Positions 10,256-19,928 of a stretch of DNA of 64,000 nt are shown one piece after another. The notes under the pieces are model-generated. The model ran no database searches. It was not told the DNA's origin and saw nothing but the letters and a program-made list of their open reading frames with translations. Position 1 is the first letter of the stretch; the number at the start of each line of letters is the position of its first letter. A program made the position numbers and the translations under genes. The stretch covers positions 1 to 64,000 of the forward strand of contig PBMB01000007.1 in assembly GCA_002722455.1 (NCBI GenBank). The letters run 5' to 3'. The DNA is from Chloroflexota bacterium (GTDB lineage: Bacteria; Chloroflexota; Dehalococcoidia; Lucifugimonadales; GCA-2722455).

Positions 10256-11866
10256 ATGTTGGAATCCAGTCGCAAAAACACTAAAAGTCCGGCTATAATT
10301 TGTACTGATGACGCATGGTTTTTCATAGCTACAGATCCTCCACTAACAATTGATACACTTAGAAAAAAACTCGTACCAATGTACGCAAATACGCCATCTG
10401 CTTTTTGGTCTACATTTGGAGACCATGAAGTTTACCATCATGAAACAAAAATTGGTGAAATATTTGGTGAAGGCTATGACCCTAATACAATTAAACCAAC
10501 ACATTCTATACATTCTGAATACCCACCCCCTAGAATAATTGCTAATAGAAAACACCTAATGGACACTACAAATGGTCCTCTTTCTTCTCTGATTACAGTT
10601 TGTCGTGAAGCTAACATGGAATTCTTCCCAAGAGTCAGGATGAATAGTCACTATGTAATGGATTATTTCCATGCATCTTACGGAAACTTCCGCAGAAAAA
10701 ACCCCGAGTTACTTATTGGTCGTCCTAATGAAACAATTCCTGAAGGAACGATAGAACATGGTATACGAACTGGTCTAAACTATGCATTCCTACCTGTCCG
10801 AGAATATATGTATTCTATCATTACTGAATTTTTTGAACGATTTGATATAGATGGACTTGAACTTGATTTCATGAGACATCCTGCATTTTTTCGAACTGAA
10901 GAAGCTTTTCGAAATGCCTACTTAATGACTGATTTAATACGTGCTATACGAAAAAAAATAAAGGAAGTAGAATCTGAACGTAATCAAAAAATACGACTAG
11001 CAGTAAGAGTTCCACCAACTTTAGAAGATTCAAGGAGAGTTGGACTAGATATAAAAACATGGATGACTGAAAAACTTGTAGATGTTGTTATTGTAGGGGG
11101 AGGATTTATTCCATTCAATACACCTGTAAAAGATTTTGTAGATATAGCTAGTAAGTACAACATACAAGTCTATGGTTGCATAGAAGGTCTTAGGCATATC
11201 GATGAAAAACACCTTAGAGCTCTGGCAAGTTTATACTGGGAAGCAGGTGCATCTGGAATATATCTCTATAATTTCTTTACAATGCCTACAGAATGGAATA
11301 AGCGTATTTTAAATCAACTATCCAATCCTAAAAACCTAGAAAAACTAGATAAATTATATGAATTGGGTTCAACTGGACCATTTATACCAACAGACGGACA
11401 TGGTAGTGCATTTCGTCATGCAAGCCCCTCCGCTCCTTTACCTTTAACTTTACATCCAACACTTTTAAATAAAGGCTCTATCTTATTTTTTAATATTACA
11501 GATGATTTAAAAAACTCATCCTCTGATGGATCTCTTTCTAAATGTACTTTAACACTCAAGTTTGAAGAATTCCCAAAATCTCAACAACTTAACATCTATC
11601 TTAATAACCAATCTATAGTATGGAATTCAAATAACGTTAATAGAGACGGTTGGACTCGACTAATACGTGCACCGAAAGCTGAACAAACTACTACTCCAAC
11701 TTATCCAGTTGAAACTCATCAACCAGGAATATCAATAGAATATGAAATCAAATACCCTCTACTAAAACAAGGTGAAAATGAATTAGAAATCAGGTTGTCT
11801 TCAAACAAAACACAATCAGATCCTATTATACTGACAGGTGTTGAAATTAACATTGCCTACAAATAA
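10256..11866 (+). CDS. Putative TIM-barrel glycosidase (family-10-like hydrolase) with C-terminal beta domain
   Basis: About 536 residues. The first 380 look like a (beta/alpha)8 barrel: FDIDGLELDFMRHP carries a Glu/Asp pair of the kind seen at the end of strand 4 in glycosidases, and VYGCIEGL carries a second buried Glu later in the barrel. The last 150 residues are beta-rich and resemble a carbohydrate-associated sandwich. No signal peptide. A longer frame overlaps the previous gene by 44 bp; the ATG at 10256, just after its stop, is preferred although its ribosome site is weak. The pairing with a 2-hydroxyacid dehydrogenase suggests sugar or sugar-acid catabolism. Enzymatic activity is inference. 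Confidence 0.6.
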   Translation: MLESSRKNTKSPAIICTDDAWFFIATDPPLTIDTLRKKLVPMYANTPSAFWSTFGDHEVYHHETKIGEIFGEGYDPNTIKPTHSIHSEYPPPRIIANRKHLMDTTNGPLSSLITVCREANMEFFPRVRMNSHYVMDYFHASYGNFRRKNPELLIGRPNETIPEGTIEHGIRTGLNYAFLPVREYMYSIITEFFERFDIDGLELDFMRHPAFFRTEEAFRNAYLMTDLIRAIRKKIKEVESERNQKIRLAVRVPPTLEDSRRVGLDIKTWMTEKLVDVVIVGGGFIPFNTPVKDFVDIASKYNIQVYGCIEGLRHIDEKHLRALASLYWEAGASGIYLYNFFTMPTEWNKRILNQLSNPKNLEKLDKLYELGSTGPFIPTDGHGSAFRHASPSAPLPLTLHPTLLNKGSILFFNITDDLKNSSSDGSLSKCTLTLKFEEFPKSQQLNIYLNNQSIVWNSNNVNRDGWTRLIRAPKAEQTTTPTYPVETHQPGISIEYEIKYPLLKQGENELEIRLSSNKTQSDPIILTGVEINIAYK

Positions 11867-11871
11867 AACAA

Positions 11872-11898
11872 ACTAAACAATCATTATTTTTGTTTAGT
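11872..11898. terminator. Bidirectional terminator-like hairpin
   Basis: A nine-base perfect inverted repeat (ACTAAACAA / TTGTTTAGT) with a nine-base T-rich loop. It lies between two convergent genes and overlaps the cysS stop region, the right place to end transcription from both sides. Confidence 0.5.
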
Positions 11899-14094
11899 AC
11901 TAGTCAGTAAATCGTTTCTTGTTCCCCACCGCTTTAAAAAATACCGATAATTATTTCTGCTTAATTTTTCTCTTTCATCTTCTTTCATATCGTACCAGAT
12001 ACGATGTTTATGTCTTTTCACCTGTATACAATCATCTACAATAGTCCTATATCCATAATTTCTACACTGAAAACTAAAATCTATATCAAGATTTCTATAA
12101 AAATTAAAACACTGTCGAATTAAACCAATTTTATTAAGTATAGACCTCCTAAATGCCATAAAATAAAGTTCTACTGCATCAACATCTTGAGAATTAGTTA
12201 TCTCAGTATGAAAATGTTTCAAATCAGAACTAAGTAACCCAAAAGGCCCTACTATACCAACTGATTCTTGATTTAATGCATTCTTAATTGTCGATGAACA
12301 CTTTTCAAAAAACTCAATACTCGTATCTAATAAAACTACATATTCCCCTACACTAGCATTTAATATACAATTATACGCTTCTGCAGTACCAAATATATGA
12401 TCTGAACGAATTACTTTTATTTGTAAAAACTTTTGATTAAAAGAATTGACCCAATCCCTCACTGGTTGTTTATTAAAATTATCAAAAATTAAAATCTCAA
12501 CTTTTTCAGTTGACCAATACTCTAAAATACTAGTTAAACATCGCTTTGCATCTTCATCATAACCTTGTACGATAAATCCAATAGTAAAATCTACTTGTGA
12601 TTTATTTTTAATTTGAGAGATAACATCTGAACTAGAAGAAACCATGTTCCATGTTTTAGCTGTTTCAAATTCATAATTTCGTGGTATCACAATAGAATTC
12701 GGAAATTGATCGCGAACAACTAAACCTTTTTCAAATAAAACTGATCTTTGAGAATCCATTTTTGCATACAATTGTTGTTTCTTAACATCATTCTTTTCAG
12801 TAAATGTACTTTTACGTAATAAATCTCTTTCTGAAATAGAATCTCTCAATAAATTACTATCAGGAAAAAAAGTTTCATCCAAATCTAATCCTAATATACT
12901 ATCAAATTCACAAATAAGTTTATATTTTAGAGAAGAAGGTAATTCAGACTTTGACATTTCCCAAACAATTTTCAAAGCATCAGGCAAATTTAAATTATCA
13001 TTTATAGCTAAATTAAAACGAGATCTCCATTCTTGCAATGCGTCTTTAAATTCATCTCCCTTATGAACAGATCCATTTTTCCAAAAAACAGTCATGTTTT
13101 TTAACCTTGTATACGCAATCTGGGCAGAACACAATGAAGAAAACTTAAAATTCAATCTGTTTTTATATCTAACTGTTAAACACAGGTACCTAAAAGACAA
13201 GGTCCCTAATCCTCTTAATTCAAGATCAGCTAAAGTGTATGCATTACCAGCTGATTTAGCCATTTTCATACCGTTCTCTAACAAATGAGCTCCATGTACC
13301 CAGCAATTTGCTAATCTAGTTTGAGTCAAACTTTCACTCTGTGCAATTTCTGCTTCATGATGAGGAAAAATATTATCAACTCCACCAGTATGTATATCAA
13401 AAGAAGAGCCCAAATACTTCATCGACATTGTTGAACATTCAATATGCCAACCAGGAAATCCTTTACCCCATGGACTATCCCATTGTAATTCCCTAGAAAC
13501 TTCAGCAGCTCGCCACAAAGAAAAATCACGTATATCTTCTTTTTCGGAGTCAACTTCACCACGAAGACCAGGCATAAGAAATGTTTGATCCCTATTACCT
13601 GACAAAAGACCATAGTTAGGAAATCGATTCACTCGAAAATATACATTGCCGTTTAATTCATATGCTAAGTCATTATCTAAAAGAGTCTGAATATGTATAA
13701 TCATTTCTTCTACATGATCTGTAGCTTTGGGAAATACTGTTGCAGGAATAATATTAAGTTTTGATTCAGCATCTAAAAACTGCCTAGTATAATGATCTGC
13801 AATTTCTTTTGCGGTTTTACCAGCTTTCAATGCAGCCATCACCACTCTATCTTCACCAAGCTCAAGCAATTCCTGCCTCATATGACCAACATCAGTTACA
13901 TTTTTAACATGAGTAACCTTGGCACCTTGATAATGGTATACCCTCTTTATCCAGTCAGCTAATAAAAATGAGCGTAAATTACCTAAATGCAGATCCCTAT
14001 AAACTGTTGGCCCACAAGTATAAATACCAATATGACCTTTTTTAACAGGATCAATTAATTTAAGTTTTCTAGTATAGGTATCATACAAATACAT
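11884..14094 (-). CDS. cysS: Cysteinyl-tRNA synthetase fused to a glycosyltransferase family 2 domain
   Basis: About 736 residues, where CysRS is normally about 460. Residues 1 to about 460 are a complete class I CysRS: YTCGPTVY (zinc Cys), the HIGH motif as HLGN, GWHIECS and DNIFPHHEAE (zinc ligands), and the KMSKS loop as KMAKS. After a linker, residues about 510-720 match GT2: FTIGFIVQGY, ILIFDNF, a GTAEAYNCILNASVGEYVVLLD segment typical of the donor site, with LDTS in place of DxD, and a late LDIDFSFQCRNYGYR segment. The frame is continuous. The ATG at 14094 (MYLYDTYTRK) is the family start; an in-frame GTG at 14124 lies inside a hairpin. The CysRS assignment is firm; the role of the GT2 part is unknown. 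Confidence 0.88.
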   Translation of the reverse strand: MYLYDTYTRKLKLIDPVKKGHIGIYTCGPTVYRDLHLGNLRSFLLADWIKRVYHYQGAKVTHVKNVTDVGHMRQELLELGEDRVVMAALKAGKTAKEIADHYTRQFLDAESKLNIIPATVFPKATDHVEEMIIHIQTLLDNDLAYELNGNVYFRVNRFPNYGLLSGNRDQTFLMPGLRGEVDSEKEDIRDFSLWRAAEVSRELQWDSPWGKGFPGWHIECSTMSMKYLGSSFDIHTGGVDNIFPHHEAEIAQSESLTQTRLANCWVHGAHLLENGMKMAKSAGNAYTLADLELRGLGTLSFRYLCLTVRYKNRLNFKFSSLCSAQIAYTRLKNMTVFWKNGSVHKGDEFKDALQEWRSRFNLAINDNLNLPDALKIVWEMSKSELPSSLKYKLICEFDSILGLDLDETFFPDSNLLRDSISERDLLRKSTFTEKNDVKKQQLYAKMDSQRSVLFEKGLVVRDQFPNSIVIPRNYEFETAKTWNMVSSSSDVISQIKNKSQVDFTIGFIVQGYDEDAKRCLTSILEYWSTEKVEILIFDNFNKQPVRDWVNSFNQKFLQIKVIRSDHIFGTAEAYNCILNASVGEYVVLLDTSIEFFEKCSSTIKNALNQESVGIVGPFGLLSSDLKHFHTEITNSQDVDAVELYFMAFRRSILNKIGLIRQCFNFYRNLDIDFSFQCRNYGYRTIVDDCIQVKRHKHRIWYDMKEDEREKLSRNNYRYFLKRWGTRNDLLTSTKQK

Positions 14095-14110
14095 AATTTC
14101 AATCAATCTT

Positions 14111-14158
14111 ACAAGAAAGCCCACTGCTATTTTATTTTGTAACAGTGGGCTTTCTTGT
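14111..14158. terminator. 16-bp perfect hairpin between groEL and cysS
   Basis: Arms 14111-14126 and 14143-14158 are perfect 16-bp inverted repeats (ACAAGAAAGCCCACTG and its complement) around a 16-base T-rich loop. The hairpin lies 28 bp after the groEL stop and 17 bp before the cysS ATG. It lacks a strong U-tract after the stem, so it may attenuate or process the transcript rather than end it fully. Confidence 0.6.
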
Positions 14159-14185
14159 GATTCTATTTAAAATTTAACAAAGAAG

Positions 14186-15844
<1,659 letters not shown>

Positions 15845-15892
15845 CTAACTCAATATACTGAAAGACAGAAATTAATCAGTCTAATTAATCAA

Positions 15893-16189
15893 TTATTTTA
15901 TAAAAAGAACATCGTCCTCACGAAGTACTACATATTCTGTGTCACCAACACGATATTCAGTACCACCATATTTAGAATAAACTACAGTCTGTCCCTTTTT
16001 TATTTCCATAGGAACTCGTTTGCCATCATCTGTTAATCGCCCAGGCCCAGCAGCAATTACTTTACCTTCTTGAGGTTTTTCTTTAGCTGTATCAGGTATA
16101 TAAATTCCTCCTGAACTAACACTTGCCTCTTCTTCAGCAGGCTCGACAACTATTCGATTACCTAAAGGTTTAAAAGTCACATCTGACAT
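15893..16189 (-). CDS. groS: Co-chaperonin GroES (Cpn10)
   Basis: A 98-residue protein with the full Cpn10 pattern: FKPLGNRIVVEPAEEE at the start, the mobile loop SSGGIYIPDTAKEKPQEGKV (residues 25-44) that contacts GroEL, and the ending YVVLREDDVLFIK. AAGGAGG precedes the ATG. First gene of the groES-groEL operon. The long leader (about 120 nt) starts inside the operator described below. Confidence 0.98.
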   Translation of the reverse strand: MSDVTFKPLGNRIVVEPAEEEASVSSGGIYIPDTAKEKPQEGKVIAAGPGRLTDDGKRVPMEIKKGQTVVYSKYGGTEYRVGDTEYVVLREDDVLFIK

Positions 16190-16286
16190 TTATTACCTCC
16201 TTAAAAACTAAAGTATTATACCTAAATATAAAAAAGAAAATATCTTTTTTATGAAATAGGATGAATACAAAAATAAGAATCTTAAA

Positions 16287-16313
16287 TTAGCAGAGTAGTA
16301 TTAAATCTGCTAA
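16287..16313. promoter_or_regulatory. Diverged CIRCE operator (HrcA binding site)
   Basis: The sequence has the exact 9-9-9 architecture of CIRCE: TTAGCAGAG, nine bases, then ATCTGCTAA. The outer TTAGCA/TGCTAA match the consensus; the inner three bases differ (consensus arm TTAGCACTC). It begins seven bases after the -10 box of the groES promoter, so a bound repressor would cover the transcription start. No hrcA is in the window. Confidence 0.7.
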
Positions 16314-16317
16314 AGCA

Positions 16318-16346
16318 ATTTTACATTTTTGCCATACGACTGTCAA
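16318..16346 (-). promoter_or_regulatory. groES-groEL promoter
   Basis: On the minus strand TTGACA (16346-16341) is followed after exactly 17 bases by TAAAAT (16323-16318): a near-consensus vegetative promoter whose start point falls in the CIRCE-like repeat. This indicates heat regulation by repression rather than by an alternative sigma factor. Confidence 0.75.
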
Positions 16347-16435
16347 CTGAAATGATAATTCCAAATACCTTCAAAATTCATACGATTTTTTTTAAATTTT
16401 ACTTTTATTTACGAAAATACGTTATTTAATTAGGA

Positions 16436-16464
16436 TTGACATACATTTTCTTGTGTTAGATACT
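16436..16464 (+). promoter_or_regulatory. Aquaporin gene promoter
   Basis: TTGACA, 17 bases, GATACT, followed by about 50 bases to the aquaporin ATG, which has an AGGAGG ribosome site. Diverges from the groES promoter about 100 bp away. Confidence 0.6.
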
Positions 16465-16521
16465 CAACACATTATTGCCTTAGTAGTAAAGTTTTGTGTC
16501 TAATCATAGGAGGAATTACAA

Positions 16522-17217
16522 ATGGATGAATTAAAAAATATTGCAAACCTTAAATCATCTGCAGCTGAATTTGTTGCTGTTTTATTATTCGTTTTTATTG
16601 GAGCAGGAGTTGTTGTATCTACAGGAACATTAACCCAGGAAATGACCCCAGCAAGGCTCACTGCTATAGCTCTAGCTCATGGTCTGACAATATGTATGCT
16701 CGTATATGCTACTGCTCATATTTCTGGAGGGCACATCAATCCAGCAGTTACAATCGCAACAATGATCACAGGTAAAACACCTGCTATAAAGGGTGTAATG
16801 TTTATAATTGCACAGTTACTTGGAGGTATTGTGGGTGCTTATCTACTTTATATAGCAGTCCCTTCAGTAGCTCATGGTTCTTTAGGTGCACATGCTCTCG
16901 CTCCCGGTGTATCTATCACATCAGGATTAATAGCAGAGACTGCCTTAACATTTGTTCTTGTTTTTATAGTATTTGCTACTGCAACAGATGATCGTGCCAT
17001 TGGTTCCATGGCTCCTTTTGCAATTGGTCTTGCTGTTTTAGTTGCCCATTTAGTTGCTGTACCCCTTACAGGTACTGGAATTAATCCAGCAAGAAGTTTA
17101 GGTCCAGCTATTGCAACACAAGAATTCACTAATATCTGGATATATTTTGTGGGCCCTGTTATTGGAGCTGTTTTAGCTGGAATCGTTTATCAATATGTAT
17201 TTGCAGTTAAGAAATAA
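16522..17217 (+). CDS. Aquaporin (MIP family)
   Basis: A 231-residue six-helix channel with both family signatures: GGHINPAVT (N73) and TGINPARS (N188, with the selectivity-filter Arg right after NPA). His at about 176 in helix 5 and the short loops resemble water-selective AqpZ/AqpM types rather than glycerol facilitators, which have a longer loop and an extra Asp. It mediates passive movement of water and perhaps small uncharged solutes across the inner membrane. AGGAGG six to seven bases upstream sets the start. The next gene, an amidohydrolase, begins 16 bp later. Confidence 0.92.
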   Translation: MDELKNIANLKSSAAEFVAVLLFVFIGAGVVVSTGTLTQEMTPARLTAIALAHGLTICMLVYATAHISGGHINPAVTIATMITGKTPAIKGVMFIIAQLLGGIVGAYLLYIAVPSVAHGSLGAHALAPGVSITSGLIAETALTFVLVFIVFATATDDRAIGSMAPFAIGLAVLVAHLVAVPLTGTGINPARSLGPAIATQEFTNIWIYFVGPVIGAVLAGIVYQYVFAVKK

Positions 17218-17233
17218 ATAAATATTTATTGAT

Positions 17234-18625
17234 ATGCCATTAACAGAGCAACAATTACCTTCAAAAATAGATCTGTTAATTCGTAATGCTGTAATAATTA
17301 CAATGGATCTAAAAAATAGTGTAATTGAAAATGGATTCATTGCAATTACAGGAAATCAGATCACAAATATCGGACAAGATAAGTCTATTGATCTTTCTAA
17401 ATATGATGTTAAGAGATCAATAGACTTACACGGTTCAATCGTACATCCAGGATATATCGACTCGCATATTCACCTTTTATACCAACCTCTTCGCTGGGTA
17501 CAAAAAGATGGCATACATGCAAGTGATGCTATGTCAGTGCATTCAGAATATTTAAATAATATTACTCCAGAAATTGAAGAGTTAAGTTATCAATTAGCAA
17601 GCCTAGAAATGGCTCATAACGGAACTACTTGTTTTTTAGAAGCTAATGTCATTAATACTAATATTGCTGCATCAGCAATTGAAAAAATTGGAATCAGAGC
17701 AGTTATAGGAACCCCAGGAATAAAGGATATTTATGAAGAAAATAGCTATTTTGGTCCTATCAAATTTAGTACAAATCGAGCTTTTGACCTTATTGATCGT
17801 GAATTAACAAGAAATCAAAACAAAAATGCATTAGTTCAGGGTGCTATTAGCCTCCATGGAATGGGCACAGCATCGGATGAACTTTTACTACACGCTAAGA
17901 GTATAGCTGATAAAAACAACGTTATAATTAATATGCACCAATCGTATGCAGAAGATGATACTGCTTCTGATTATAATAGATTCAACCAACATCCTATGAT
18001 TCATTATGAGGAAATTGGTTTTCTAGGATCAAATTGTACTTTTGCTCATGTAAATTTTGTTCGAGAAGAAGAAATATCTCCCATTTTAAAATCAGGTTGC
18101 TCAATAGCCTGGTGTCCTTTAGGTTCAATGATGTATGGAATAGGCGGAACTACTGAAGGCAAACATTCTGAACTTTATAAAAAAGGTGCGCAAATTTCTT
18201 TAGGTTCTGATTCTGCAAATTGGACTACTAGTTTTGACATCGGAAATCAAGCACTTATAGCGATACTTACTGCACGAGAAAAAACAAAAAGACCTGATGC
18301 TTTACTTGCTGAAGATGGTTTAATTATGGCAACCAAAAATGGCGCACGTGCATTAGGATTAGAAAATAAAATTGGCTCTTTAGAGATAGGTAAAAAGGCT
18401 GATTTAATAATTAGAAAGAATAATTTGCCTGAAATGTTTCCACAAACTGATCCAATTCGTTCTGTAATATATTCGGGGAAATCAAGTATCCAGTCAGTAC
18501 TCGTTGACGGCAACTTTATAGTAGATAATGGCAAGTCAACTCTAATAGATGAAAATGAACTATACTATAAAGTAAATAACTTGAAAAAAAAATACCCCTT
18601 TTATGAAGCTTTATTTATTGAATAA
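17234..18625 (+). CDS. Amidohydrolase, TrzA/ATZ - SAH/MTA deaminase-like
   Basis: A 463-residue metal-dependent amidohydrolase. It shows HPGYIDSHIH (HxH metal ligands after strand 1), INMHQSY (third His), FAHVNF (fourth His) and LGSDSANW (catalytic Asp), flanked by the beta-sandwich formed by both termini (LEIGKKADLIIR near the end). The arrangement matches the cytosine deaminase-like / S-adenosylhomocysteine deaminase branch, which deaminates or dechlorinates amino-heterocycles. The ATG at 17234 has a poor ribosome site, so translation may be coupled to the aquaporin gene upstream. Substrate unknown. Confidence 0.8.
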   Translation: MPLTEQQLPSKIDLLIRNAVIITMDLKNSVIENGFIAITGNQITNIGQDKSIDLSKYDVKRSIDLHGSIVHPGYIDSHIHLLYQPLRWVQKDGIHASDAMSVHSEYLNNITPEIEELSYQLASLEMAHNGTTCFLEANVINTNIAASAIEKIGIRAVIGTPGIKDIYEENSYFGPIKFSTNRAFDLIDRELTRNQNKNALVQGAISLHGMGTASDELLLHAKSIADKNNVIINMHQSYAEDDTASDYNRFNQHPMIHYEEIGFLGSNCTFAHVNFVREEEISPILKSGCSIAWCPLGSMMYGIGGTTEGKHSELYKKGAQISLGSDSANWTTSFDIGNQALIAILTAREKTKRPDALLAEDGLIMATKNGARALGLENKIGSLEIGKKADLIIRKNNLPEMFPQTDPIRSVIYSGKSSIQSVLVDGNFIVDNGKSTLIDENELYYKVNNLKKKYPFYEALFIE

Positions 18626-18684
18626 TACGCAAAATTTAAATACAATAAGTAGAATTTAAAAAATAATTTTTAGGAAATAAATAT

Positions 18685-18945
18685 ATGAAAAAACAAGATT
18701 TACTTTTTTTAACGGCGAGTACAACTGCGCCAGATTCAACAATAGTATCCATTAATCTTGTTGAAAACGGTGTTATCCAAATTCTTCCTCAAAATGCAGA
18801 TGAATGGCCTTATCAAACTTTACTGGAGGCCATAAATGATGGATGGAGAATTATAAAATTCCCTGAACAAGCTCTACTCCTTAATGAAGATACAAGTTAT
18901 GGATTAGGTTGCGAATATGTTCTAGAAAAAATTAATAAATATTAA
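18685..18945 (+). CDS. Small hypothetical protein
   Basis: An 86-residue protein with no motif I recognise. It is predicted soluble and mixed alpha/beta: two beta stretches (STIVSINLV and GVIQILP), then an amphipathic segment, and a C-terminal GLGCEYVLEKI helix. AGGAAA lies about 12 bases before the ATG. It sits 18 bp before the phytanoyl-CoA dioxygenase gene on the same strand, so the two are probably cotranscribed. Function unknown. Confidence 0.6.
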   Translation: MKKQDLLFLTASTTAPDSTIVSINLVENGVIQILPQNADEWPYQTLLEAINDGWRIIKFPEQALLLNEDTSYGLGCEYVLEKINKY

Positions 18946-18963
18946 AAATCTGAGAGGTGAATA

Positions 18964-19881
18964 ATGCATACTTATGATTGCGATCCAATATTAACTGACT
19001 CTGAAGTTCTAGATTTTTGTAAAAAAGGCTTTATCGTACTCGACGGTGTTATGCCAAAAGAAATAAATGAAAGAGTAGTTGAAGAATGTAATAAAGCTGC
19101 AACCGAAAAACAGAAAAATAGTCTTAATGGCAAGCACGAGACATGGCATGCTGCTCAAAATAATAGACTTAATGAATTATTAAAAGAAGATTGGTTTAAA
19201 AAAGATGTTTTATGTAACCCTACGGTAGCTGGCACTATAAGATCAATACTTGGTAAAGATTTTGCGCTTCCCCAACATATTAGCAATCACCGTTCAGTAT
19301 GTCCGATGCCGATTGCTCAAGATTGGCATTGGGATGGTGGCTCTCGTTATGGATTTGAACCTACTGTACTTCTTTGTTTCTATCTACCACAAGGGTGCCC
19401 TCCCGATATGGGACCAACTGAAATTCTTCCTTCATCCCATTTTATGTTTTCTCCATCTAGCAGAAAAGGTCATTATGGAGAAATTAAAGGATCATATTAT
19501 GCAGTTGCTCACCCTGGATCATGGGTAATTATGATGCATTCACTATGGCATCGTCGGAGCGCCTCTACTGGAACAGGAATAAGAAATAATATGAAACTTT
19601 CATATTGGCGAACAACTCCACCAAAAAGAGACTGGATAACTGAAACAGATTTTTTGCGCCAAGCAAATTATTCTTTCGATGGTCAGCTATACAGTAGACG
19701 TCCAACTAGAGATGCAAGAGATGCAGCTGAAATGTTTTTCTGGATGTCAGGGCTTTCTGATAAATTCGAGTGGCATGGAGGCCAAGGATGGCCAGCAACT
19801 CATCATTCAGATGCACCTGAACACCGAGACACTCCATTAGGAACTCCTGCATATTTGGGTGGCTACAGTATAAAAGGTTAA
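18964..19881 (+). CDS. Phytanoyl-CoA dioxygenase family (PhyH) oxygenase
   Basis: A 305-residue Fe(II)/2-oxoglutarate oxygenase. The facial triad is visible: H122 and D124 in DWHWDGG, and H196 in LWHRRSAS, with an Arg at about 207 (GIRNNMKLS) placed to hold 2-oxoglutarate. The family hydroxylates fatty acyl-CoAs, small molecules or natural products. GAGAGGTG precedes the ATG. It follows the small gene at 18.7 kb and precedes aroD. The long C-terminal section after residue 215 is Trp/His-rich and not part of the core fold. Substrate cannot be read from sequence. Confidence 0.85.
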   Translation: MHTYDCDPILTDSEVLDFCKKGFIVLDGVMPKEINERVVEECNKAATEKQKNSLNGKHETWHAAQNNRLNELLKEDWFKKDVLCNPTVAGTIRSILGKDFALPQHISNHRSVCPMPIAQDWHWDGGSRYGFEPTVLLCFYLPQGCPPDMGPTEILPSSHFMFSPSSRKGHYGEIKGSYYAVAHPGSWVIMMHSLWHRRSASTGTGIRNNMKLSYWRTTPPKRDWITETDFLRQANYSFDGQLYSRRPTRDARDAAEMFFWMSGLSDKFEWHGGQGWPATHHSDAPEHRDTPLGTPAYLGGYSIKG

Positions 19882-19928
19882 TAGCAATCCACTTAAATAT
19901 AAATTAATTCTGGAAGGCTAAACAGTAA

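Noticed and set aside
16230-16250. AAAAAAGA / TCTTTTTT inverted repeat in the groES leader
   Set aside because: A/T-only stem of low stability; no evidence that it is an RNA thermometer, though that was considered.
17215-17232. AATAAATATTTATT palindrome before the amidohydrolase gene
   Set aside because: Too AT-rich and weak to be a stable hairpin; expected by chance at this base composition.
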